NCBI GenBank assembly: GCA_016630955.3
Contig: CM049990.2
Span: 930,001 to 994,000 of the forward strand
DNA length: 64,000 nt
Reading direction: 5' to 3'
From: Didymella arachidicola
Taxonomy: Eukaryota > Ascomycota > Dothideomycetes > Pleosporales > Didymellaceae
Position numbers and translations under genes: made by a program. This document shows positions 10,832 to 21,282 of the stretch, one piece after another. Positions within the stretch are counted from its first letter, which is position 1, and every line of letters begins with the position of its first letter. Below the pieces are notes generated by a model, which was not told the origin of the DNA, did no database searches, and saw only the letters and a program-made list of their open reading frames with translations.

Positions 10832-12079
10832 TCAAAACATGCCCCCATACCCCCTCCCCCCCTCCCACTTCTCCCTCCACTCCTCCAACAACACCACAAC
10901 CTCCGCCCTCGCATCCTCCACAATCCCATCCATCTTGATATCGTTGCGATCGTACCCAAACGGATCCTCCAACTGCACCCCGATCCCCTCGATCCCGTAC
11001 AGCGTAAACGCCACGACCGCCACCACGGGGATACTGTACCACCCGTAGCTCGCCACCATGGTAAACGGCAGGATGCTCAGGTACAAAAATAGCACCTGCG
11101 AGGCGTGGATCAGGTGCGCGATGGGGAGCGGCGTGGTGCGGATTGTTTCCATTTTGCCGTATGCGTCGACGAGGTTGTTGATCTGGACGGTGAGTTGCGA
11201 GGAGAGCGGGGCGTTGACCCAGCCGCGGTTGTAAGCCCGCGTCGTGTATGATTCGAGGAGGACGGAGAGTTGGAGGGGGAGCCCGAGACCCCGGTCTTCG
11301 TAGCCCATGAGGCCGTCGGGGAGGAGGGAGACGTAGTCGTCCTTTTTTGTGGGCATGGAGCCGGTGCTTTCGAGGGTTGCGGTGGAGGCGTGGAGGGTGG
11401 TGGTCGAGGCGAGGAGGGGGGTGTGGAGGTCGGGTTTTGGGCGCTCTTGGGTGGGTGTTGCGGGGGTGCTGAGCGCGCGGTCGACGTAGCTTGGGCGTCG
11501 GCTCAGGGGGCGGCTGATGGGGCGGGAGCTGGCGCCGCGGACGCCCTGAAAGTTGAAGGCGGTGGTGGAGGCGGCGAGGCTGGCGGGGGGGATGTTGAAT
11601 TCGGCGCGGAGGTTGTGTTTGATGGCGTAGAGGACCGCGATGAGGACGCGGACGGTGCGCTCGGTGTCGCGGCGCTCGTCGGGGGTGGATTTGCCGTGGG
11701 CATCTTGCGAGTTGACGAGGAAGATACGCGCGAGGTTGCGCACGCTGGTGCCGACGGCGGTGACGCAGTTGCGGCCGCTCCAGAAGCGGTCGTAGGACGT
11801 GCTGTTGCGGAAGACGAGCATCAGGCCCACGACAATGGACAGCGAGGGGATGATGGTCGCGGGGATGCTGATGTGGATGTGTGGGAAGCTGTCCAGGTAC
11901 ACAATCAGCGCGGTGACGAGCGAGTGCAGCACCACGGGGATGTATATGGCGCTGTGGATGGATCCTTTGGCGAAGCGGAGGACGAGTGGGAGGCGTCTGG
12001 GCTTTTGGCGGAACGAGTGAGCCAGAGGATACGTTGGGATCCTCGTCGGAGGCTGGTTGGGATCTGGTGTTGCAGACAT
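10832..12079 (-). CDS. Bestrophin-like anion channel (UPF0187/RFP-TM family)
   Basis: Intronless, 415 residues. Hydrophobic segments lie at about residues 40-65 (AIYIPVVLHSLVTALIVYL), 72-92 (ATIIPSLSIVVGLMLVF) and 325-370 (VLFLYLSILPFTMVASYGWY, then PVVAVVAFTLYGIEGIG). The FRNSTSYDRFWSGR block after the second membrane segment and the QLEDPFGYDRNDI block near residue 380 are hallmarks of bestrophin-type channels. In animals the latter region forms the calcium clasp. The central loop (about 185-260) is Ser/Pro/Thr-rich and fungal-specific. A membrane location and chloride or bicarbonate conductance are inferred from the family; fungal members are little studied. An overlapping same-strand frame and a long plus-strand frame are shadows. 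The ATG at 12079 gives a short polar N-terminus. Convergent with MPP alpha, divergent from the PEX11-like gene. Confidence 0.85.
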   Translation of the reverse strand: MSATPDPNQPPTRIPTYPLAHSFRQKPRRLPLVLRFAKGSIHSAIYIPVVLHSLVTALIVYLDSFPHIHISIPATIIPSLSIVVGLMLVFRNSTSYDRFWSGRNCVTAVGTSVRNLARIFLVNSQDAHGKSTPDERRDTERTVRVLIAVLYAIKHNLRAEFNIPPASLAASTTAFNFQGVRGASSRPISRPLSRRPSYVDRALSTPATPTQERPKPDLHTPLLASTTTLHASTATLESTGSMPTKKDDYVSLLPDGLMGYEDRGLGLPLQLSVLLESYTTRAYNRGWVNAPLSSQLTVQINNLVDAYGKMETIRTTPLPIAHLIHASQVLFLYLSILPFTMVASYGWYSIPVVAVVAFTLYGIEGIGVQLEDPFGYDRNDIKMDGIVEDARAEVVVLLEEWREKWEGGRGYGGMF

Positions 12080-12636
12080 GGTGACAATTCGTTTTCCTCC
12101 TCTTGCTTCCCAATGGACTTGGTGATGTCAGATGGTCAGAGTTGAAGTCGTCGTTTGTCTACAGTGGTGCTGTGATGGCCGTGGAAAACTGCTATGGCCG
12201 CACTTTATCAACACAAGATTCGCCCAGCGAGTGAAGGAAGCGTCAAGGTTAAGCACATTGAGATGAGGAGACAGCACACGAGTGGGGATCTGGGGTGCGA
12301 CTGTGGAGTTGTCAGTGGGAATAGCAAGGATCGGCCCGTTTCAGACAGGCTTCACCAAGGATCATCCATTGGACATGTGATAGCCCATTGTGGTGGCCTG
12401 GTACACTATCATGAAACACTGCGGTGTTTTGCGGGTTTTTCCCTCAGCTGTCGTTGGTATCCCAGACCTGAGGTCAGAGAAACGATGGATCCAGGGTCCA
12501 GCAACGTGCATACGCCGTTGCATGTGCCTGATGACGGAAGGCCTCCGAGTTCCGAGCCTCGGCCCTGAAAACAAGACACACGCGCGCGCAATCCTCTCCA
12601 ATGCTGCTCAGCACCTTCGATCCCCCATGAGCCAGA
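12080..12636. promoter_or_regulatory. Divergent promoter region
   Basis: 557 bp between the divergent bestrophin-like and PEX11-like genes, presumed to hold both promoters. I see no conserved element or gene. Confidence 0.45.
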
Positions 12637-13656
12637 ATGGGCGCCTCGCATCCTGAGAGCACGACAATACCCAGCGCCGACAGCGCCCCCGTCGCGCCTG
12701 ACACGTCCAAGGCAGAAGCACCGCATCCCCCACCACGTCCCCCGCTCCTCCAGAAGCTGCGCTACCTTCTCGCACGCCGGATACGAAACGCAGCACACTC
12801 CACCGATCGCAACCTCCTCCGCCTCTCCGCGCTGCTATCAACACCCGCAGGCATCGATGTGGTCCTGTGCACAACAGGCTACACCCTCACCCTCGTGTAC
12901 GCGCTCGGCCAGCAGGTCCTCGAGAAGCAGCTCGCAGCCGTCGCAACCGACCTCGCAGATAAAGCCGCCGCTGTGATGCTCCCGGGCGAGACGCTGATCG
13001 CAGAGCTCCCTGCCTCGCCCGGCACAAAGCTGCTCGCCCAGACCGTAGGGAGCTCGAAAGCCATCGCGCATGTGATCGCCGACTACAGGATATTCGTGCG
13101 CATGTGGGGCGTGCTGGGCCTGTACACTTGGGCGAGGGACACGTATCTTGCGCCGCTGCCGCAGGAGGCAAGTCGCAGAGAGAAGCTGCTGAGGGGCACG
13201 ACGTGGGCTGCCATCGCATCGTGTGTGCTGTTTCAGGTGCTCGAGAACGGCGCCTACGCCGCGTCAAAGGGCATGCTGACCGGTGAAGCGTGGACCGGCG
13301 AGGCGGGCAAGAAGCGCGAGACGTGGTGGTGGGTGTGGAGTTCGCGGTTCTGGGCTGCGTATGTGGGGTGCGAGATTTTGAGGTTGGTGATTGAGCGGGC
13401 GTATGCTGAGCCACGGGTCGAGGCTGTTGGAGATGGCGAGAAGGAGGACAAGCTCAGAATGGAGCGGGAGAAGAGGGAGTCTTACAGCAGGAGCTTCACG
13501 TGGTGGAAGGACTTGGTCAGCAATATCGCGTATGCGCCCATGACGCTGCACTGGTCTGTCGAGGCTGGTCTTCTGAGCGACGTGCAGGTCGGCGTCTTTG
13601 GCACCATCGCTGGCGGGGCGTTGTTGGCTGACGCATGGAGGAGGACAGCCACGTGA
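12637..13656 (+). CDS. Probable PEX11-family peroxisomal membrane protein (PEX11C-like)
   Basis: Intronless, 339 residues. After a 30-residue Pro-rich tail it reads LLQKLRYLLARRIRNAAHST and LSALLSTPAGIDVVLCTTGYTLTLVYAL, a pattern I associate with fungal PEX11C-type proteins (amphipathic helix, then a hydrophobic segment). A second block (YRIFVRMWGVLGLYTWARDTYL) and C-terminal hydrophobic stretches (AAIASCVLFQVLENGAYAAS; YAPMTLHWSVEAGLLSD; GVFGTIAGGALLADAWR) follow. PEX11 proteins bend and divide peroxisomal membranes. The family call rests on recognition, with no catalytic motif to confirm it; an unrelated small membrane protein is possible. The ATG at 12637 is the first in frame. Confidence 0.6.
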   Translation: MGASHPESTTIPSADSAPVAPDTSKAEAPHPPPRPPLLQKLRYLLARRIRNAAHSTDRNLLRLSALLSTPAGIDVVLCTTGYTLTLVYALGQQVLEKQLAAVATDLADKAAAVMLPGETLIAELPASPGTKLLAQTVGSSKAIAHVIADYRIFVRMWGVLGLYTWARDTYLAPLPQEASRREKLLRGTTWAAIASCVLFQVLENGAYAASKGMLTGEAWTGEAGKKRETWWWVWSSRFWAAYVGCEILRLVIERAYAEPRVEAVGDGEKEDKLRMEREKRESYSRSFTWWKDLVSNIAYAPMTLHWSVEAGLLSDVQVGVFGTIAGGALLADAWRRTAT

Positions 13657-14462
13657 CAGGCTACAACAAAATCTCGAATCGATACCCACTGCAAAACACT
13701 GAGATGAGTTGTCCATCACGCTGAGGAGCTCATGCTTCGAAATACACCTATCTTGTTCTGCTATTAAAAAAAAAAGTAGCCACGTTGGTTGCAAGTGTGG
13801 TCGCCTTCTCGTCATGAATGTCAACTACCTCGATGTCCTGCTAGCTGCCATCATCCGGAGCCGTAAACCCTCACAAACGAGTCTCTGAGCATCGTACCCA
13901 CGCATACCAACCGCAACGAAGGCTTGCCAGTTACCCCTCCAGCCGACTTGTCGAGATTCGGAAATTTTAGGTCACGATGGCCGAGCTTTGTGATTCACTA
14001 CCATCCAAGCCCAGCTGCACCCGACGTTGATGGAGAGGATCAACTGTGGACGAAATATCCTTGCTTCCACGTCTAGTATGGGACATCTTAGGCGGTGCTC
14101 AAATTCTTAAGCAACGTCTGAAAGATCGGCAAACGCGCCGTTGGAAGCCTTGGAAGGGACGTCCAGGTCATTTTCCGATAAAAGGTTAAAATAGTACTCT
14201 GGCTGTCTCATCAACCAACCCAAATCAGGAAAGAAACAGAGAACGACGCTGTGGCCTCCATCCATGCACGTCAGTAACTAAAAAACCGTTTTTCACCGTT
14301 GGATGTGCGTCGACTACCTAGTATCAATACGCTCAATTCATCTGCAGACTGCTACCAACGCTTCAAAGATATCCATCTCTCAATCATAAAAACATCCCTG
14401 GTTTTACCTCGCCAGAAGCCTGAAACACCATACCTAGGGACCAGCTACCAGCCCCTCGGCAT
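13657..14462. other. Intergenic, no supported gene
   Basis: 806 bp between convergent genes. There is a short A-run near 13766-13775. No coding pattern, RNA gene or repeat is recognised. Confidence 0.55.
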
Positions 14463-14941
14463 CTACCAACCCGAGCAAGCAACGAAGTTGTTACCGCTGG
14501 CACCAGTGTGTGTGATCTCGCCAGCACGAGCGCCGCTCCCGTTAATAACAACACGGTCAGCACCAGGGGAGCCTATTGCGCGAGTTAGCACAGGTTCACA
14601 AGGAAGGTGTTTGGATGGAACATACCGCCAGTGTAGACACCGCCGGTCTTGAGAGGGAACTCGTAGTAAGTCCCGCCGACGAGGAAGTCGAAGCCCTCGT
14701 AGTTGTTGTACTTGTGCGGGTAGGTCGAGCTGCCGGCCTGGCCGCCGCTCTTGACGTAGCTGTATGCCGCGCTGCGGGCGGAAGACACTTGTGCGCTGGT
14801 GTAGCATGTGCTACCGCACTTTACGTAGCAGGACTGGCGGGCCTCGAGGGCGGCGTCCTCGACGGGAGCTGAGGTGGTGACTGAGGTGGGCAGGGAGAAA
14901 GCGACGGGCGCGATCAGGGCGAGGATGGAGAGGAACTTCAT
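14463..14941 (-). CDS. Secreted guanyl-specific ribonuclease (RNase T1/F1 family)
   Basis: Two exons (14941-14626 and 14572-14463) joined across a 53-bp intron (GTATGT...TAG) that splits a Gly codon; 141 residues. A signal peptide (MKFLSILALIAPVAFS) is followed by a short propeptide ending ALEAR, so the mature enzyme probably starts QSCYVKCGS, similar to the N-terminus of RNase F1. The fold-defining block STYPHKYNNYEGFDF is present. Catalytic residues are all visible: His76, Glu94 (YYEFPL), Arg112 (GADRVV) and His127 (ITHTGAS). Cysteines near both ends match the family disulfides. The enzyme cleaves single-stranded RNA after guanosine and acts outside the cell, probably in nutrition or competition. 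The model is strongly supported. Confidence 0.95.
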
Positions 14942-16354
14942 GGCGGCGGTGGGTAGCGAAGGTGGGAGACTGGTACTGGTGTGGAGCGAGGGACTGAGCT
15001 GGCTGGACTGGCTGGTTTGTCTTGTGCAGGATACGCTCGTCTCTTATACTGTCCATCACCGCGGACGTCTCCGGACTACTCTGCTAGACCCATGTTGACC
15101 AGATACTGGATTGATTGCTCATTGCGCCAGCCTTCCTGAAGCAACCTCCTCCGCCGGGGCATCCGCAGTCGCAGACGCATCCGCAGTCGCAGATCGACTT
15201 GCTTCTCCAGGAACAATGCCCTATCAGCGCGCGCTCGCCCCGGCCCGCTTCCTTCTACACAACTTCGAGGATGGCGCACCTTCTCACGTTGCAACTCGTG
15301 ATTGGAAGACAAGCGTATGCAGGACTTCTAAACATACCGCGGATATTATGATCACCATGCACCAGCCCTGGCGAACACCCACGCCTTGTGCCGATCAGGC
15401 AGGTACAGCTGCATACTCGCAGCGCATTCGCCGAGTACGAAGCGTCAACGCAGTGTTAGCGAGACCCCGTGTACGGTACTTGTTTCTACTGTTTCAAACG
15501 CGTTATCGTCGGGATTAACGTCTCACGGCACATGTGCCTATCTTGCTGGATCTAATAGGTCGTGTGTGGTCCCCGGCATGGTGATCTAGCGCCGGGAGCT
15601 AGACGCGAATGGAAGGAGGTCGGAGCGTCTAGGGGGAATAGTATGGGATTGGGTGGAGTCGCCCGACGACCTCATCTGTTTGCGGTGAGACTTTGATGAG
15701 GTGGTCTGGGGTTGGTGGTTTTGCGTTGCGGTTTCGGTGGTGGAAGAGTAACGTAGGTACCCGAAGCAATGCGTAAGGCGTGATTGGCTAAGTAGTTGGC
15801 ACCGCTCAGTCATTCCACAATAGTAATTATAAACATCAAGAATACACCGTTGGCCTTGGATCAGCGCTGATGTGGATGATAGAGAATTTCCGAGACGCGT
15901 CCTCGTCTTTCTGGGCGGCGAGCCAGTAGCACGATGAGGGAGCTGTCGGCAGAACCGCTCTTGCGGGAGACTCCTTTTTGCTCAATTGATATACTACAAG
16001 GCAAGCACGTAAGACTTCAAGTATCCCAGCGCGACGAGCCGCGCTCGCTGATATCCAGCCCCGTCACAGCCCTGCCTGGCTCTGTTGATCTAAGCAGCAA
16101 CATTGAACCATCTCTGCGATATTCCTTCCTTTCGTACCCACAGGTACCAAGGATGATGTAGAATCTATAGCACATGTATACTAAGATCTAGTGAGAAGTG
16201 GTGAAATGTCTCTTAGCCAACTCCTCCGGAAGTTTTTCAGACAAAGTAGTTCCCTGTGATTGAGCACTAAGCTTTGGTGGTTGAGTGTGAGATTGGTCCG
16301 TACTTGGAGTGTGGCAAGGACAGCCACGTGCTTCTCATGACTCGTCCTGCTGGT
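14942..16354. other. Intergenic, no supported gene
   Basis: 1.4 kb upstream of the ribonuclease and downstream of the esterase. It holds an 18-bp duplication of a GCATCCGCAGTCGCAGA unit (about 15158-15194) and the TATA-like element listed separately. Short open frames do not resemble proteins. Confidence 0.55.
15043..15050 (-). promoter_or_regulatory. TATA-like element of the ribonuclease gene
   Basis: GTATAAGAG reads on the minus strand about 105 bp before the ribonuclease ATG at 14941, a normal distance for a fungal TATA box. Called by position and match only. Confidence 0.4.
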
Positions 16355-17536
16355 TTACAGCTTTGCTTTGACCCAACCTTCGACAACTTGCTGGCTCCCC
16401 GAACCTGAGTCGCCCTTGTATCCAAGAACCCGCTCGAAGATCATCTCGTCGTGCATGGCGCCCTTCGTGAAGACCACATTGACATGTCCACCTCTCCGCC
16501 TGAACCCAGCACTGAATTTCTGCGCAAACGCTTCAATTGAATCAATCAGTATCTCATTTTCGCCTCCCCAAATCAGCACTTCGTCGACAAAGTCGGCTAC
16601 AGGCTCCCACCACTCTGGGCTCGCGACGACGGGTTCAGTGTAAGCGTCGCCAGCGAAGGGCGATTTGGAGTTGAGGAATGCCGCGGCCCAGCGAGACAGA
16701 GGCCGGCTATCAAAGACATCCCTCTCTGCGTTGCGTTTGTGTGCCGGAGTGTGATGTTGGGTCAGGCTGGCCCATGGTGAGATCAGCAAGGCGCCATGAA
16801 TCTTGCCGTTGAGTTTCAGCTCGGCGATCTCAGGGTGGGGGTGCGCGAGATGCGACAGCAGAGCCAGTGTTAGGTTGCCGCCTGCAGAATCTCCGCCTAC
16901 GATCAAATCTGCAGGGTTTCGGCCGAGTGTCTCGGTCAAGTACTGGAAGAGCTCCACAGTTTGGCGCAGTTGCGTGGGGTAGGTGGCCTCGGGCGCCAGG
17001 TCGTATGCAAGCAGCAAAATGCTCATGCCTCCTCCAACACTCTTCTGCAGGTCATCCAACCAAGCCAGGTGCCCTGGCATGCAAGGCAGCACGTATCCTC
17101 CACCGTGCAGATATACGAGTGTTTTCGGCGCATCTTTGTTGCCGAGCCAGTGTGCCTGCGTGCCGTTGGGCAGAGCGATGGAATCGGGCGTCATGTTGTT
17201 CGACTTGCAGTACTGGAGATAGACGGGAGTGCATGTTGTGCTGCCCAAGTAGCGGTCTTGGGCAAGGTCGAGGTTGCCGAGGTTAGTACGGAACATTGCC
17301 AGGGCGACGTCTTTCCAGTAGGTGTTTGCGCCATTCTCGCCCTTGAAAGGAGACGTGAAGGCTCTGCCTGTTGCAGCAGCGACTGACAAGGTTGGTCAAC
17401 AGGAAACGGGCTGAGGGCTGTCGGACATACCAGCTTTCAAGAGCGCGGAAGCAATGCCGAGCTTGCTAACCTCTTGGTGAACGAATTTGGCAGGAGTTCC
17501 ATTTGGAGGAGGTCCAGGTGGAGTCTTGGTTGCCAT
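16355..17536 (-). CDS. Alpha/beta-hydrolase esterase, hormone-sensitive-lipase type
   Basis: Two exons (17536-17431 and 17382-16355) across a 48-bp intron (GTATGT...TCAG); 377 residues. The ATG at 17536 opens MATKTPPGPPPNGTPAKF. The oxyanion-hole motif HGGG is at residues 128-131, the nucleophile elbow GDSAG at 199-203 (Ser201), and the probable catalytic His at about 346 in GAMHDEM. The AYDLAPEATYPTQLRQ block after the HGGG motif is typical of the HSL/arylacetamide deacetylase (ABhydrolase_3) group. These cytosolic enzymes cut esters of short acyl chains or secondary metabolites; the substrate cannot be read from the sequence. No signal peptide is visible. Divergent from the bZIP gene. Confidence 0.85.
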
Positions 17537-18153
17537 GGTGTTTTATGGGACAATCGATCAGTTTTGGAGCTTGAGGACGCTGCCTAGGTGTACGCAGCTC
17601 AGGCTGAGCTCTCGCACCTCGATGATCCATGCTGACTTGAAAGATGCGCGTCAGCGGAGCGGGGACCCCGCCCGGCGGGATCTGGTCGTGCAGAGAGGCA
17701 ATACCCAGGGTCGCGCGGTTCACGGTCTGGCAGGCCAGCAATCATTCTTGCTACTGTTGTCACAAGCGACGGTTGTATACCGAGTTATCCACTGTCGTGG
17801 TTGTTCTTCTGCAATGCCTTCTTGGATGATGGACGGACGACCTTCCTCTCTTCTCCTCCAACCTTCTCCCGCTTTCGTCTCTCGACCCCAGCCGTCTACC
17901 CGTTTTGTAGAGCCCACCCCAGTCGTCTCAGGGTTGTGTCTCTTTCGCGCCTAGTGCGCACCCGCGGTCCAGTGACGACGGGCGACTAGCACGCGACGCA
18001 CCAATGGAATGCGGACCTGCAGCATGGGCCCGCAACCACACCATTGGTGAACCGAGGCGGGCTTGTTTGAGGACGGTGATCATGACTCGCCGGAAATCCC
18101 GTTTTGCAGCAACCTGATTCAACCTTGCGTCGTGCGCGCGCTCCCCAATCGCC
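17537..18153. promoter_or_regulatory. Divergent promoter region
   Basis: 617 bp between the divergent esterase and bZIP genes. No coding pattern. It presumably holds both promoters and the bZIP 5' leader. Confidence 0.45.
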
Positions 18154-19875
18154 ATGGCGGCTATTCCCCCGGGCGAAGCGAACTCTCCTTCATCTGTTCC
18201 GAGAGAGGACGACAGCCCAGCCGAGGCGGGTGCATCTCTCGCGAAGAAGCGCCGCGCGGCCACTGCCTCGCGCGGCGTTGCAAACCTCACCCCGGAGCAG
18301 CTCGCTCGGAAACGCGCAAATGACCGCGAGGCCCAGCGCGCCATCAGAGAGCGCACCAAGACGCAGATCGACCGCCTGAACCAGCGCATACGAGAGCTCG
18401 AGAGCCAGCAGCCGTACCACGACCTGCAGATTGTCTTGCGCGAGAAGGAGGCGATCCAGGCTGAGAATGCCGACATCAGGAAGCGCCTCGAGAGCGTCGT
18501 GAGCATCATCCAGCCCATCCTGCGCGCGACCGCTGGCCTCAATGGTGGGCAGACCTGGCGAACACTGCAATTGAGTGCTGACACAAGGCAGAACTGGCCG
18601 CCGCCGCCGAGCGCTCGCCGCTTCCCGTGCTGCCACACCTCCAGCATCGCGAAGTCGCCGCGCCCCCCACTGACCCTCGCCAATTCCACGCCACCCTTCA
18701 CGACATAGCTGCGGCAATACCGCAGAACGGTATGCATTCACCAGCTGGTACAGACGCCCCGCGGCAATGGCCATACCACAGCGAGACGCCTGCCAGCCAT
18801 ATGCGCAGCTTCGCCCATGACAGTCCAGCCTTCGAGCATCAGCGACCTCCACCGCAGATCCAGGAGCCCTACGACGAGCGCATGGGCGTAGAGTTCTTGC
18901 TAGACCACAACCAGCGAAGACAAGTAGACCCCAATCTACCGCCTCCTTCACAGCTACCGCCAAGCAATGTCTGCAGCAACGGCCAAGGGCAGTATGCGCC
19001 AGACCTGGTGCCATACCTTACACTGCCGCGCAACATAGCGCCCACATGTCCGCTGGACGTCATATTGCTGGAGTTCTTGCAGGACCGGCAGGCGCGTGCA
19101 GCAGAGGGTGTACCCATGAAAGCCTTGGTTGGCCCACTGTACCCCAACTTCACGTCGCTCGTATACCCGGATCGTGCTATAGACGCACATCCTCTGTCAA
19201 AACTATTCACTGATATCTTGAGGACGTTTCCAGACATCTGTGGCTGGCCGGAGCAGGTTGCCATTGTCTACATCATGTTCCTCGTCATGCGCTGGCAGAT
19301 CGAGCCTACACAGGAGAACTACGACAGACTACCGCACTGGGTGACACCACGTGCCAGTCAACTGTTCACTGCCCATCCATGCTGGTTTGACCACCTGCCT
19401 TGGTACGTTTCATTCCTTTTCATAACTTGGAATCCTGCTCACACACTCCAGGCCTCGGCTACGTGACAGACTCTGTGCCCAACAACCATTCATATCCTTC
19501 GACACATTCTTCATTCCTTTCACCACAACCGTCTCGCTCAACTGGCCGTACGAGGCACGAGATGTCCTCCTTCCTGCATCGAAGATCCACTCCAACACAC
19601 TTTCCACCGGTTCCACAGCTTCTGTACATCCCTCCTCTCCCTTCTCGACGCATGTCAATGCCGGCAGTCCAGCCGGACCACACACGCCACAAGCGGCTGG
19701 CACACCAGCCAGCCTGTCGTCAAGCATGATGCTACCGAAAGAGGACGATCAGTGGCTGATCAATCCTGCATTCGAGACGCACTTGCGGGATCTCAATAAT
19801 TGGTCTTTGGGTCCCAGCTTCAGGGGTAATTTTCCACAGCTAGCAGGCGCTGTTAAGATCAAGGAGGGGAGATAG
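18154..19875 (+). CDS. bZIP transcription factor with DUF3425 domain
   Basis: Three exons (18154-18544, 18592-19402, 19452-19875) joined by introns of 47 and 49 bp; 541 residues. The basic region lies at about residues 51-70 (ARKRANDREAQRAIRERTK), with the N-x-x-x-A-Q-x-x-x-R pattern. A leucine-zipper-like coil follows to about residue 125. A disordered Pro/Gln-rich stretch is followed by the long C-terminal DUF3425 block (PLDVILLEFLQDRQARAAEG, YPNFTSLVYPDRAIDAHPLS, VAIVYIMFLVMRWQIEPTQE, and after intron 2 a segment ending SLNWPYEARDVL). This pairing is common in Pezizomycotina regulators, some of stress or secondary-metabolism genes. The target genes are unknown; neighbouring genes do not form a clear cluster. 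All three junctions keep conserved residues. Confidence 0.9.
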
Positions 19876-20466
19876 CATAAGTCGCCATGCACCTTTCCCA
19901 TCTCGATTCGAGCGCGGGATACATCGAAGCTATTAGCAGCAGTACGGACTGAATGCACTGGGTTGAGATGTTTCCATTCGAACGGCAGCTGCTGAGCGGT
20001 GAGCTGGGTCCGAGACACGCTGTTTTTGGAGGTTGCGTGTATGAGTAGCTGGGAGTGCTCAGGGAGGTGTGTTGAGGTGAAGGGGAAGGTGGTGGTGGGG
20101 TTGTGAGAGGGAGCAAATAGGCACTGTGATAGCGACATACTACGCCATATGACTTTGGGGGATTTGGGATTTGCTAGCTGTACTTGATCGGAAGATATGG
20201 TGATTATCTTTGTGCGGGATTGGCTCATGAGGGATGTGAGAGTGAGGATGCAGAAGGTGAGAGAGAAAAAGGGAGGTGATATTCTTTAGAGAGACTTGAG
20301 ATGCCTACGAATTAAGGATGGGATTAATCCGCTTCGTGATGGTGATCATTGCAGGACAGACTATCACTGGGCATGTTGCTAAGCATCGCCACCTGAGCCA
20401 CACCGGCTGACTTGAGAACACGAGCCAACGAGAATACCCAAACCTGTCCCATTGACCCAAGTCAGC
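19876..20466. other. Convergent intergenic space
   Basis: 591 bp between the ends of the bZIP and LPMO genes. A minus-strand ATG frame at 20228 overlaps the bZIP 3' end but has no protein-like features, so it is left out. Nothing else seen. Confidence 0.5.
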
Positions 20467-21282
20467 TCAGCCAGTCCAGACCTTAGGCCCAGGAGGAGTG
20501 TACGTAGTGCTCTTATCAGCGTACGTGTTAACCGTAATGCCTGGGTCGCTCTGCGCCGCATACCCCGGAATAGTAGCGAGGAAGTCACCGCTGGGCTGTG
20601 CGGAGCCGGAACCCGAGACCTGGATCTGCGCGCACTCGGCGTAGAACTGCGGGTTCAGCGCCTGGTGGAGAGCGAGCAGCTCGTGGCGAACGAGGTAGTT
20701 GCCGGGGGCCAGGGACTTGGGGACGGTCGACTCCCAGTACAGTTGCTTGAGGACTTTTGCTGTGCCCCAGGATGTTCCGCTGAGAGGGGGCGCGGTCATG
20801 CCTTCTTGGTCGATCTGGGGCGCGGTCAGCGAGGATCGAATAGGGGGGCTGGATGACTGACTTTGAACCATTTCTTGCCGCTTCCATCGCAGCTGCTGAA
20901 GTCTCCGGCGCACTTGTACAACCAGACCATGACTGGGCCTTGCTCGTGGGTCCATTGGGCCCAGATCGCCTTGATCTTGCCGCCGGCGGCGACCTTGGCT
21001 GAGAGGTCGGCAGAGGTGCCACCATTGCACATGACCTTGCTATCGGTGACGGTCAGGGTGGGGTTGTAGTCCGGCCACTGTCGCTGAATGGTCTTTGGAG
21101 ACGTGGCAGGAGAAAAGCCAGTGTAACTGAAAAGGCGATTAGCTAGTATTGGGAATTCGCTAGTAGATCGATGTGTACCCTGGGTAGGTCACTCCATCAA
21201 TGACATAGCTTGTCACTGCGCCATGAGCGGTGGCTTGAGCCACAAAGAGGGCAGCAGCGGTGTAGATGGTCGAGAGGAGCAT
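20467..21282 (-). CDS. Lytic polysaccharide monooxygenase, family AA9
   Basis: Three exons (21282-21179, 21126-20862, 20814-20467) with introns of 52 and 47 bp; 238 residues. A signal peptide of 19 residues (MLLSTIYTAAALFVAQATA) ends just before His20, which becomes the N-terminal copper ligand. The second ligand is His95 in W-x-x-W-T-H-E-Q-G-P, and the axial Tyr181 lies in QFYAECAQIQV; His173 sits in the conserved LALHQAL block. The copper-brace residues are therefore all present. AA9 enzymes oxidatively cleave cellulose or related glucans outside the cell. There is no carbohydrate-binding module, and the protein ends shortly after the catalytic domain in a short Thr/Tyr/Pro tail. This suggests a plant-associated or saprotrophic fungus. 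Confidence 0.95.

Noticed and set aside
10824..12113. 429-codon frame overlapping the bestrophin-like gene on the same strand, and a 291-codon frame on the other strand
   Set aside because: Both are out-of-frame shadows. The 415-residue frame has the membrane segments and EDPFGYDRND motif.
15084..15215. Cys-rich minus-strand reading (CDCGCVCDCGCPGGGGC) suggesting a metallothionein
   Set aside because: It arises from an 18-bp duplication of a GCAGTC-type unit, has no ATG in frame before a stop, and no splice sites link it to a start.
19749..20228. 159-codon minus-strand frame overlapping the bZIP 3' end
   Set aside because: It has an ATG but overlaps a well-supported coding exon and shows no protein-like features.
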